DNA from: Buddleja alternifolia
Lineage: Eukaryota > Streptophyta > Magnoliopsida > Lamiales > Scrophulariaceae
Reading direction: 5' to 3'
Assembly: GCA_019426215.1 (NCBI GenBank)
Contig: CM033403.1
Span: 36,280,754-36,344,753 of the forward strand
Length of the DNA: 64,000 nucleotides
Under the pieces are notes generated by a model. It saw only the letters and a list, made by a program, of their open reading frames with translations. It had not been told where the DNA came from and did no database searches. This document shows, in pieces, positions 1-10,587 of the stretch; within the stretch, counting starts at the first letter, position 1; each line of letters begins with the position of its first letter. A program made the translations under genes and the position numbers.

Positions 1-94
1 TTAAAACTAGTATCATCGGTTGATTCCAACGAAGAATTTCCTTTAACGAACTCAAGAAATTCGGGTCCCCTCTGCAATTTCAAAAGATTATCAT
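1..94 (-). pseudogene. LINE (L1-like) ORF2, start of endonuclease domain, runs off the window
   Basis: Read on the minus strand from the ATG at 94-92. The first residues give the opening of the plant LINE ORF2 apurinic endonuclease (exonuclease-endonuclease-phosphatase fold): an N-C-R-G motif followed by a leucine-rich stretch ending L-R-W-N-Q-P-M-I-L-V-L. This enzyme nicks the target DNA to prime reverse transcription. The tryptophan expected before N-C-R-G is TGA at 82-80, so this copy is dead, and it looks two codons short after N-C-R-G. The rest of ORF2, including reverse transcriptase, would lie left of base 1. It follows ORF1 (stop at 204-202) by about 110 bases, the usual LINE order. 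Confidence 0.6.
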
Positions 95-201
95 GATTAA
101 ACTTATAAATGAGAGGGAATACAATTGGACTAAATGAGTCATACCTGGAGGGGTTGTGGAACCCCCTATTCAATGTTCAGGATAATGTCTGTATCCATGT
201 T

Positions 202-480
202 TCAGTTGGTTACAGGTACATCATCTCGGTACTCATCTTCGCTATCACCACCCGACTTCACTAACAGATTCTCGCAATCCGAATCATCTGTCGAAAGTTC
301 CTGCTCGTGCCTCCCAACATTCGGCTCCAAAACTGCATGTGGGAGTTTGGCTCCAAAAATGAATGGTTGGTCCGAAGCCTCCCCTCTACTTTCAGTTAGT
401 GAATATTCGCTCGGTTCAAAAATTGGATTAATTCAGATGTGTGAAATAAAATACGTAGTACTATGTGAAAGGCGTGGAAC
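202..480 (-). pseudogene. LINE ORF1, C-terminal part, displaced by the Copia insertion
   Basis: The rest of the ORF1 that begins at 18224. Taking out the 16.3 kb Copia element and one copy of its GGAAC target duplication joins the two parts into 1710 bases, exactly 570 codons, in one frame ending at the TGA at 204-202. The C-terminal segment is acidic and serine-rich, as expected for a linker end, with no recognisable domain. One in-frame TGA (435-433) fits a CGA to TGA change, the usual decay of a methylated CpG. What is seen: frame continuity and target duplication. What is inferred: that this is the same ORF1. Confidence 0.7.
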
Positions 481-2364
481 TGTTAGGAATTTCTTATTAG
501 ATGTTTTGATGATGACAAGTAGGTTTTATGTTAGAACCCAAAAAAAATGTAAGTATAAGCTTTCTTAGAATATTTGTATAAACGTCTGAAAGCTTATGTA
601 TTTTTTACTAGGCTTGTAATTTTTATCTTTATAGACTTTTAGACTAAGTATGTGATACTAAATCACTAGTAGAGTTCTGTGTGAGTCTATTAAGTGATGA
701 AGTTGAAGACCAAGCGTCAGGTCAAAGTGAAGATGAAGATTAGTTCTAAGCGTCCGTCAAACGCTAAGGAACTGTTTTAGGATCTGAGAATCGAACGCTC
801 AAGATATTTTATGGACTTTTTAGACCAAGGATTGACACTAAGTCAATGATGGGATTCTGAGTGAGCCTATCAAAAATCAAGTCGAAAGTCAAGCGTCTAA
901 ATGACTGAATAAAGATAAGGACTTGTCTCAAGCGTCTGTTGAAAACGCATAAGAGACTGTCTCAGAGTCAAGCGTCTGGTAAAGCTCCTAGAGACTGTTT
1001 CTTTAAGCCAAGCGTCCAAAAGACTCAAGCACTCAAGTCTCAGAGTTACTTGAAGAACTATAACCCAAGTTATCAAAGACCTAAAATGCATTAATCTATT
1101 AATGATTATTTCCAACGAAAATAATACAACATGCATTAAAAATCGGTTAAGTGCTATTAAAATATAAGCACTATAACTTATGGGCAAACCACCTTTTGAC
1201 CAAGACTGTCAGATCTGTGAAACCAAGAACATGCCTGATCATTATAATATGTTCAAAAATCAGGAAATCAGAATCAAGGAATGTTTAGGGAGACGTGCTC
1301 CTAATTGTGTCCAACGGACAAACCTAGGAACCTATAAATAAGTCCCCTCAGCAAAAACCCAAAAAAAGAGGACAAAGCATATGAACTTATAAGTCATATA
1401 TACGTGAAAAATTCACAAATCTTGTATATAATATATATATACACAAAAAGACACAAGAAAAGGGTAAAAACTTTGCTGAAGGAAAAGCCTACAAAATTCA
1501 TAACCAAAGATCCTTCCAAGCTTTTCTTACCTATTCCAAAAAGACAGTCACAATATCTCAAACCTCTTCTTAGAAGAACCATATACTATTAACTGAGATA
1601 TCTCAAGTTGTTTGAACTTCTCAAAAATAAACAAACTCGTTACAGAAACTTTCAACATCTTTTATCTGAGTGAGAAAGTGTGTTCATCTACAGGCAGTAT
1701 TTTTGTGTAAAAGAATCTTGTGGAAGAAGATCTTTATTGGAGCTGAAATCTGTGTGACCAAGGAGTTCCGAGATCAGTTGTAACTTGCATTATTTCTGAG
1801 TGAAAGAAGCAAGGGGATAGAAGATCTTTATTGGAGCTGAAATCTATGTGACCAAGGAGTTCCGAGATTTATATCCAATCTCTCACTACTTTGTAGAAGT
1901 CTCTGTGTGACTCTTCGATAATCGACTTAGTGAATTTCTTCCTTGATAGAAGGAGAAGAAAGACGTAGCTGGGATTACATCACCCAGTGAACCTTACAAA
2001 TATCTTGTGTCATTTACCGCTTCATTCATCTACTGTTTTATTATTTTACTATTCATAATCTATACATCTTGAAAAAGGTTTAAAACAGTTAAGCGACTAC
2101 TTTGTATAAAACTGAACGCTAAGCTATAAAATTCTTTCATTGTGCTAACACTGATTAAGTGACTAAACATTGCCCTACTTTGGTAAGCATTGAAATCACC
2201 CAGTCTAAGTTATCTTTTCTCAAGCTCCTAATTCAGCGCTTAAGCTTTTCAAGCGTTCAAATACTTCAAAAGTGATACGACTTTCAGAAGTCAAAAAAAA
2301 ACTTCAGGGTCTATTCAACCCCCCCCCCCTTCTAGACCCCTTTGTATGCCATTTGGGACCAACA
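481..2364 (+). repeat. 5' LTR of the Copia element (1884 bp)
   Basis: Matches 14894-16788 along its whole length, with scattered substitutions and small indels, a few percent by eye. It contains a TATA box at 1333-1340, a C-run at about 2322-2330 near the 3' end, and at least six copies of the word AAGCGTC between 712 and 1016. It drives transcription of the element. Confidence 0.95.
1333..1340 (+). promoter_or_regulatory. TATA box of the Copia 5' LTR
   Basis: TATAAATA in a conserved context, repeated in the 3' LTR at 15751-15758 and, reversed, in the solo LTR near 6250. Its place, about 850 bases into the LTR, fits the U3/R boundary of a long plant LTR. Confidence 0.7.
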
Positions 2365-2366
2365 AG

Positions 2367-2380
2367 TGGTATCAGAACAG
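2367..2380 (+). other. Primer binding site, initiator tRNA-Met type
   Basis: TGGTATCAGA starts two bases after the 5' LTR and matches the common plant Copia primer site, which pairs with the 3' end of initiator tRNA-Met. One mismatch (AACAG where the usual site has GCC/GAG) may reduce priming. Confidence 0.9.
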
Positions 2381-2479
2381 TTGAAGTTGAAATCTAAGCG
2401 TTTCCAAGCGTAACTGCTTGTTTAGATTCATTTTTCTAAACTTAGTCGCCTTTTAAATTTTCTTTAAAAGTTTCATATC

Positions 2480-4687
2480 ATGGCCTTTAACAAGATGCCA
2501 AAGTTGATTGAGTCAAATTATGACTCATGAAAACTTAGAGCATTTGCTTATCTATGTTCTTGTGATAATGAAATGTGTGATGTAATTTCAGATGGCCCCA
2601 TCAAAATCATGAAAGTTGTAACTCGAGCACCTGGAGCGACTGTAGCTACTCCAGATGGTTATGTCGAGAAGCCAAAGTTAGAATGGACGCCAGAAGATCG
2701 GAAGAGAGCTAACTTGGATAATGTTGGGAGAAGCGCTCTATACTCAGCGCTAATAGACAATGACGGATTATTCAACAAAATCAAGTTATGCAAAACATCA
2801 AAAGAAATATGGGATAAATTGGCTACTGTGTGTGAAGGATCAACACAAATGAGAGAAAACAAGCTCTCAATAGCCATGCAAAGATTTGAGCAATTTAAGA
2901 TGATGCCAAATGAGACGCTAGACCAATTGGATACGAGATTCACATAGCTTATTACAGAGTTAGCATCACTGGACAAAGAATTAATCAACAAGGAAATGGT
3001 CACTAAAATATTCAGAAGTCTTCCAAGCAAGTATTTGGTAAAGATTGTCGCCATGAGAGAATCTCAGATATTGGAGAAGTTAACTCCAGAGCATGTATTT
3101 TCGAAGCTAAGAGCTTTTGAGTTTGAATTGGGTGAAGTCAACACATCGACTTTAGCGACTGAATCCGGAGCTCTAATCGCTAACATTAAGAACAAAGGGA
3201 AAACCGTCACCGAGGTGAAAGTGACAGAATCAAGCGAGGATATAGAAATGGCTTTGTTAGTCAAGAAATTTAAGAAATTTCTAAGATATGAAAAGAGAAC
3301 TCCCACTGGACAAACATCATTTCAAACCCCTCCTCCTGCACCAGCGCCTCAATATCAAGCGCCAGTGTATTCTATCTCCCAACCTCAAGCGCCAATTCAA
3401 TATCAAGCGCCTCCGTCACCCAATCAGAACTTCTCAGCGCCATATGTTTCCAAAAGGGTAACAAATGAACAAAAGATGAAAATTAACCTTTGTTACAACT
3501 GCAGGAAACCAGGGCACTTCCAAGTTAATTGCCCATATCCAAATGTGTCTAAGCCTACAAAGCAAGACCAAGCGGATAGAAACCAATTCAGGAGCAACCT
3601 TAGACAACAAGGCTTGCTAGCAGAATCAGAATCACTCTACATACCTGATGAGGACTTGGAATCATCGGATGAAAGTAGTGATGATGAGCCATCAAGCGAC
3701 TCAGCGTTCATTTGTCTCATGGTGAGAGATGATGAAGCGTCTGATGACTCGCTATCTGAGGTAACCACTGATTTATCACATCCTCTTTCTTATGATGAAC
3801 TACTTAACAAAGTAAAAGAATATTATAAGGATTTGTCAAGATGCCGCCCAGTTATATCAAAATCACTTTGATATCATTTTAGCACTCAAAAGTGATAACA
3901 TGACGCTCAAGGCAGAGTTGCAAGTTCAACAACAATTTATTGAAAAGAATCAATCGCTTGAAAGTGAAATTACTCAATTAAAAAGTGATATTGATATAAT
4001 AGTCAAGAGAGAAGTTGAAGTATCGCTACACTTGCCAAATCAGAGCAGATTATCCCATCATTATCAAATACATCAAGAATGCTAGATAATGTGACTGAAG
4101 TAACCAGACTATTTGGTGAAAAGACCGGTTTAGGTTGTGATAAATTTGGTCATAAATCTAAAGCGTCTAAGGTTATGACAACCAACAAAGAAAAAGGTGT
4201 AGTCTTTGTTGAAGAGAGGTCAAACAGACAAACGATGAATGAACCAAAAGATATTGGTACGAGGTCAAATGAAAAAGTCAACACTGATTCAGGCAAAGGA
4301 AAGACCAAAGTGAATGATTCACAGAAGAAAGTATATCCAAATGCTCAAAGGGCCAAGGAGAAACCTTTTACAAGTAAATCAAACGCTAAGTGTCTAACAC
4401 CAAAAGTGAATCCTAAGCCAGTGCCAAGGAGATACCAACGTCAATATCCACAAAGAACTAGATCATATTATCAATACTATGATAACTGTGATTATGATAA
4501 TGATTATTACTATAATCAAGGATATTACTATACACCTAAAAACCACACACAACACAAACCAAAACCCAAAAAAGCCAATCTTCCCGTAATGAAGACAAAG
4601 CAAATATGGGTTCCGAAAATTCTAATTCAGACTAACGTTACTAACAAGGAAGGACCCAAAACAAAATGGGTACCTAAAAGGAATTAG
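2480..4687 (+). pseudogene. gag: Copia gag polyprotein, broken
   Basis: Capsid and nucleocapsid protein that packages element RNA. The start ATG at 2480 opens with a typical Copia gag N terminus. The zinc knuckle C-Y-N-C-x4-H-x4-C is at 3491-3532, followed by an acidic, serine-rich segment and a coiled-coil-like stretch at about 3840-4020. A basic, Tyr/Asn-rich C-terminal region ends in a W-V-P-K repeat at about 4600-4680. Breaks: TGA at 2528-2530 where tryptophan is expected, TAG at 2945-2947, a frameshift near 3838-3842 and another near 4019-4022. Frames on either side of each break carry coherent gag-like sequence, so these are single lesions in one former ORF. It lies 115 bases after the 5' LTR and runs toward the protease. 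Confidence 0.88.
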
Positions 4688-4700
4688 AACTACCCTTTGA

Positions 4701-7700
4701 ATGCAGGTACCTAGAGCCAACACCGATACCTCAATTTGGTACATAGATAGTGGGTCATCAAGACATATGACTGGCTCAAAGGATCTTCTGATCAACTATT
4801 ATGCCACCAATGGTCCTCAAGTTATATTCGATGATAACTCTAAAGGTAAAACCAAAGGTATAGGTATCATGCATAGGGAGAACATCATGATAAGTGATGT
4901 ATACTACGTTGAGGGTCTTAAACATAATCTCTTAAGCATAAGTCAATTTTGTGATAAAGGCTTTGAAGTAAAATTTTCTAGTGACTATTGCTATATTAAT
5001 GACGCTAAGACTGGATCTACTAAATTGAAAGAAAAAAGAACAAACAATGTGATTTAGTAGATTGGGGTTCAACATTAGACAACAACCCTACATGTTTTGT
5101 AGCTAAGAATCAAAATGAATTGGGTTGGCTGTGGCATAGAAAAATGAATCATCTTAACTTTAAGGCAATTTCTCAATTAATATTGCTAAATCTTGTAGAG
5201 GGATTACCTAAAGGTTCCTTGAATAAAGATCGTTTATGTGATGCATGTCAAATGGGTAAACAAGTTAAATCATCTTTGAAGAAGAAACCTCATCTATCTA
5301 CATCTAGAATACTTGAATTATTACATTTAGATTGTTGGTCCCAAGTGGCATACGAAAGGGTCTAGAAGGAGGGGGGGTTGAATAGACCCTGAAGTCTTTT
5401 TCGACTTCAAAAAGTTTCGTATTAAAAATGGTTTTGGACGCTTGAGATGTAAACGTTTGACTGAGCGTTTACTTTGAAATATAGACGCTTAGGTTAAGCG
5501 TCTGATAAAGACTGTTTTTAGAAAGTTAACTTAGACTTCAAGATTTGAATACTTTAACCAAGTAGGTTTAAGCGTTCAGTTCTTTAATCAGTGTTAGCAC
5601 AGTGGAATGATTTTGTAGTCTTCTTTTAAAAGCTTTAGCGTCACACGAAGTTTCTTAGTTGCTTAGCGTTCGATTGTGTTTTACTTAATCAATTTATGCA
5701 ATGATATGATATGAAAGAATTGACTGAAAAGTAAATAACACAATATTTGTAAGGTTCGTTGGGTGATGTAATCCCAACTACAACCTTCTTCTCCTTGAAC
5801 ACTTGGAGGCAATCCACTAAAGTGATTCTCAAAGAATCACACAGAATCTTCTACACAATAGGGAGAGATAGATGTCGATGACTTGAGCTCCTTGATCACA
5901 CAGATTTCTGCGCCAAATCACTTCAATCTCCTTGCTTCTTTCACCCAGAAATGATGCAAGTATCCAACTTCGACTTCACACAGATCGCGAGGCTTGGATA
6001 GGTTTTTCTAAAACGGTTTGTTTGATTTTGATGAAGTTCAAACAACTTGGAAATATCTCAGTAGGAAAGTGGTTTCTTCGAAAAGAATGTTTGAGATATT
6101 TGTTGACTGTCTCAGGAATTGAAGAAAAGCAAAGGGAATGTTTTCTTGAATATTCTGGCTTTTCTGAGAGTTTAAGGAATGAGACTTCAAAGCAACAGCA
6201 ATTTGACTTGAAGATTGATTGTTTTTTTTTTGCTTGTTGTTGAAGTCCTATTTATAGGCATTCTTGGAGAAAGTGTCCGTTTGACACATGCACAGGCGCG
6301 TGTCTCTCACTTCCGCGAGTGAACAACTTTGGTCCTTTTTTCTGAAAATCTCCTGCACAAAAGTTGGTACTGCAGTCTGAGATAGTTGACAGTCCAATAG
6401 GGTGGCTTCTCCGTACGTTTGAAAGTGCTTATCACATTTAATGCTCTTATCAGCATTTAATGCATTTAAATTAAATACCCGTTGGTACTTAATGCTCTGA
6501 GAATATTTGCATTAAACTCCTTCTGGACTTAGAAATAAATTCAGGTGAAATTACTTCCGTCCTATAAGGTAACACTTGATGTAGCTGGTCAATTGGACGC
6601 TTGGAGACTTTATCTTCTTTCAGAAATCAGGCGCTTGAGTCTTCGAACTTTACCACTGATAAACTCACTCAGAAATTATCAGACGCTCAGCCTAAGACTA
6701 CTTAGCCTAACAATCTAAAATAAAATAAAACAAAGCCTAATAAGCCTATTACAAAACTAACGCTTCAAAGCTTATACAAATTTTCTACTAAAAACAAACT
6801 TACATATTTTGGGGTCTAACACAAAGTCCTAATTGCCATCATCAAAACATCTAACATGAAATTCCTAACATAGATTTGTTTGGTCCTATTCAAATCATGA
6901 GCGTTAGTGGTAAAAAATATTCACTAGTAATAGTTGATGATTTCTCATGATATATATGGATAGAATTTCTATCATCCAAAGATGAAACTAGTGTCAAGCT
7001 CACAGCGCTAATTCGTCAATTACAAAATTCAAAAGATTTAAAGGTGACAAGAATTAGAAACGATAGGGGAACTGAATTCACTAACCATGTTGTTGAGAAG
7101 TTTTGTAAAGATTTTGGAATAGTTCATGAGTATTCAGCGCCTAGAACACCTCTACAAAATGGAGTTGCCGAGCGACAGAACAGAATGCTTAAAGAAGCCG
7201 CTAGGACTATGTTAGCCGAGTCTAAGCTACCTCAAAGGTTCTGGGCCGAAGCTATCAGTACCGCTTGCTACACTCAGAACCGGTGTATGATCAACAAGCA
7301 ACATGAAAAGACTCCATATGAGTTATGGAAGGGACGTAAGCCTAATATTTCATATTTTCATGTATTTGGTTCAAAATGCTTCATTCATAACAATGGGTCC
7401 CAAAATCTAAAGACATTTGATCCTATGGCGGATGAAGGAGTCTTTCTAGGCTATGCCAAAAATGGAAAGAGTTTTCGAATCCTACATAAGATCAAATCAA
7501 AGGTTGAAGAATCCATTCATGTTGTGTTTGATGATGCTAACCAAGAACCGAGCAAGGTTAATGCTAATGATGTAGGAATTGAAGATCTTGCTCAACAAAC
7601 ATCACAAATCCATCGTTGTGATAATAGTGATATTGATGAAGATGATGAGATCATTGTGTCCAATCCTAAGACTACTCGTGAGGTTATCAATGATGATAAG

Positions 7701-9497
7701 ATTGTAAGAAACGCTGATGATCATGAAGAGAATGTTCATCAAGAGCAAATTAGAACTGTGAATAGTGAAACGCCTACGCAAGATGATAGTCAAGCGCCTG
7801 AGCAAATTAATCAAGCGTCTGATCAATCACTCAATCCGTTCCAACCAGACCGTAAATGGCTTAGAGATCATCCACCAGAATTAGTAATTGGAGATATTGG
7901 AGCACCTGTCAAGACTAGAGCCGCTACAATAAATGAGGCTATGTTTGCAAGCTTCTTATCTCAAATGGAACCAAAGAAAGTGGATGAGGCGCTTAATGAT
8001 TCAAGTTGGGTAGAAGCCATGCAAGAAGAGCTTAACCAATTTGAGCGTAGTAAGGTTTGGATGCTAGTACCAAGACCAACTCACCAAGGAGTCATTGGAA
8101 CTAGATGGGTCTTCAGGAACAAGATGGACGAAGATGGTATTGTTGTAAGAAACAAAGTCAGACTAGTCGCTCAAGGATATTGCCAAGAAGAAGGGATTGA
8201 TTTTGATGAGACATATGCTCTAGTAGCCTGTCTTGAAGCAATTCGAATATTCCTAGCGTTTGCCACATTCAACAAATTCACTGTGTATCAAATGGACGTG
8301 AAGAGTGCATTTCTAAATGGTAAACTCCAAGAAGAAGTATATGTGGAGCAACCACCAGGATTCATCAACAACCATGGCAAAAGTATGGTCTACAAATTGG
8401 ATAAGGCACTCTATGGCCTCAAACAAGCACCAAGAGCATGGTATGACACTCTCTCTATCTTCTTTATAGGTAAAGACTTTTCAAAAGGCAGCGTTGATAC
8501 AACGTTATTTAAAATTACCCATAATGAAGATATTCTCTTAGTCCAAATCTATGTTGATGATATTATATTTGGATCTACTAATAAGCGTCTATGTGAGAAA
8601 TTTTCAAGAATGATGCAAGATCAATTTGAAATGAGCATGATGGGTGAATTAACCTTCTTCCTAGGATTACAAGTTAAACAACACCCTAATGACATATTTA
8701 TAAACCAAACTAAATATACTAGAGATATGATTAAGAAATTTGGTATGGAAAATGCTTCATCTTCAAAAATTCCAATGAGCCAAACGTTTAAGCCAGATAA
8801 AAATGAAAGTGGGAAGAAAGTTGATATTACTAATTATAGAGGTATCATTGGATCACTTCTTTATCTTACAGCTAGTAGACCTGATATTATTGTCTCGGTA
8901 TGCATGTGTGCACAATTTCAAGCTGATCCTAGAGAATCACACTTAATTGCTGCCAAGAAGATCCTTAAGTACCTAAAAGGCACACAAAATGTGGGCTTAT
9001 GGTATCCAAGGGATTCTCCTTTTGAACTAATTGGTTACTCAGATGCAGATTTTGCAGGTTGCAAAATAGATAGAAAAAGTACTAGTGGTACATGTCAATT
9101 TCTAGGTGAAAGACTAATTTCGTAGCATAGTAAGAAACAACAATCCAGAGCGACTTCTACCACTGAAGCTGGGTATGTAGCCGCTGGAAGCTGTTGTGCA
9201 CAAATCCTTTGGATGAGACAACAACTTAGAGATTATGGTATAATCTTAGGTCCAACACCAATCCATTGTGATAACCAAAGCGCTTTAGCTATGACTCAAA
9301 ATCCTGTTCTCCACTCTAGAACTAAACACATTGACGTCCGCTATCATTTTCTACGTGACCATGTTCAAAAGAAGGATATCTCCATGCACTTCATTGGTAC
9401 AGAAAAACAATTGGCAGATATCTTCACCAAAGCGCTCAACGAACAACGATTTCTCACTTTGAGAAGTGAACTAGGTATGATCGACTTAAATGCTTAA
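4701..9497 (+). pseudogene. pol: Copia pol: protease, integrase, reverse transcriptase, RNase H; interrupted by a solo LTR
   Basis: Domains in order. Protease has the active-site D-S-G-S-S-R-H-M-T-G at about 4746. The integrase zinc-binding H-x-H/C-x-x-C is at 5132-5255, and the catalytic core begins at about 5300, is interrupted at 5333-6870, and resumes at 6871. It holds the D of R-G-T-E-F at about 7065 and the E of the G-V-A-E-R motif at about 7165. Reverse transcriptase spans about 7990-8760, with Y-V-D-D-I-I-F-G at about 8550. RNase H spans about 9030-9497, with S-D-A-D-F and H-C-D-N-Q. Lesions: a frameshift in the A-rich stretch near 5030-5040, a TGA near 6948 where arginine is usual in D-D-F-S-R, and TAG at 9123-9125 where tryptophan is usual. 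The 693-codon stretch 7044-9125 is still open, so the decay is moderate. The integrase-before-RT order defines Copia. Confidence 0.95.
5333..6870 (-). mobile_element. Solo LTR of a related Copia element, inserted in reverse in integrase
   Basis: 1538 bp that begins (plus strand) TGTTGGTCCC and ends CCTAACA, the reverse complement of the host element's LTR ends. It is flanked by a perfect 5-bp target duplication TAGAT (5328-5332 and 6871-6875). Removing it restores the integrase reading frame across the junction. A TATA-like box and AAGCGTC-type words are present in reverse. It is about 350 bp shorter than the host LTRs and clearly diverged, so it comes from another subfamily and not from the host itself. 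A full element must have inserted and lost its interior by LTR-LTR recombination. Confidence 0.92.
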
Positions 9498-10587
9498 TCA
9501 TACAAAACATCATACTTTATAGACATAAAATTTAGGGGGAACTTACTTTATTTTATGTAACAAAATATTTTAAGTTGTTAATTTTAGAGGGAACCTACAT
9601 AAGGGGAACTTTAAGAGAATAACTTTACCTACGCAAAATTGACCAAAAATGTTTTTCACGTTGCATTGGTCATAAGCACTTAGTGTTATGCATTAAAATT
9701 TATTTAGACTCTTCTCAAAATTGTTCTAAGCGTCTGAACTCTTTAAACAGAAACTAAACGCTTGAACTAATTCCCAGTTAAGCGCTTAGTAAAATGAATT
9801 TCAACTCAAGCGTCAATATCCAACGCTAGATGGAAATAATGGATTAGTCAGTCAAATAATTAATGCTGACTTGATATCCCTTATCTCTGTTTAAGAAAAC
9901 CAAGGGTACTCATTGCTTTTTCAAAAAATTGGTTCAACACATGTACACGTGTAAATACACTCTCCATATATTTCGGACGTGTACAGCTCACGTTGAATAT
10001 TTTAACATCACCTTGAAGTTCAAAAAGTGGTATGCGCAAAAATATGATTGAACGCTCAATAGTACAAAACGTCCTCAAATAAATTTCAAGCGTCAATACT
10101 ATATTCTAAAAAGAATGTGTTTAAATTGTGTCAAACGTCAACTCAAAAAGCTTCTACACACTCCTTTAATCTAAATATTGGCGGGTACTTAAATAACTCT
10201 TCAAAAATGACGGTTCACGAACAGTTCATGCTTACGTACGTGTCAGTTCTCCATACGCGCGTGTCTTACACCCAAAATCTCAACCGTTTTGCTTTCCAAT
10301 CTCTACTCGGACGTCAAAATTTTATACGTGGAAGTTACCAAATGTAACTGTGCCTACTTTTACAAACTCACGTCCACAGTATTTTTATTAAAGGCTGAGA
10401 TCTATTGCTTTCCACGTGTCAAAATCGTAACAAGAGAGAAAACACAATTTTCAAACTGTGTCACTTAAAATCAAATTATTTGCAGAAAATTAACCATTTT
10501 TACTCAAAGCTCTCTGCAAAACTCACTCTCTCTTCTATCTTTCAAAAGCACAATCTCACCTCCTTTCTCGAAAAAAAAAACTCTCAA
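9498..10587 (+). other. Spacer between pol and the third ORF of the Copia element
   Basis: About 1.1 kb with no convincing coding frame. It is AT-rich and holds several AAGCG(T/C) words like those in the LTRs. The short open frames here lack domain content. The segment before 10588 (about 10380-10587) is CT-rich and could be a leader for the third ORF, perhaps after splicing or internal promotion; no element proves this. Confidence 0.5.

Noticed and set aside
134..568. Plus-strand open frame of 144 codons at the left edge
   Set aside because: It is antisense to the LINE ORF1/ORF2 junction and crosses into the Copia LTR; no domain; the minus strand explains the sequence.
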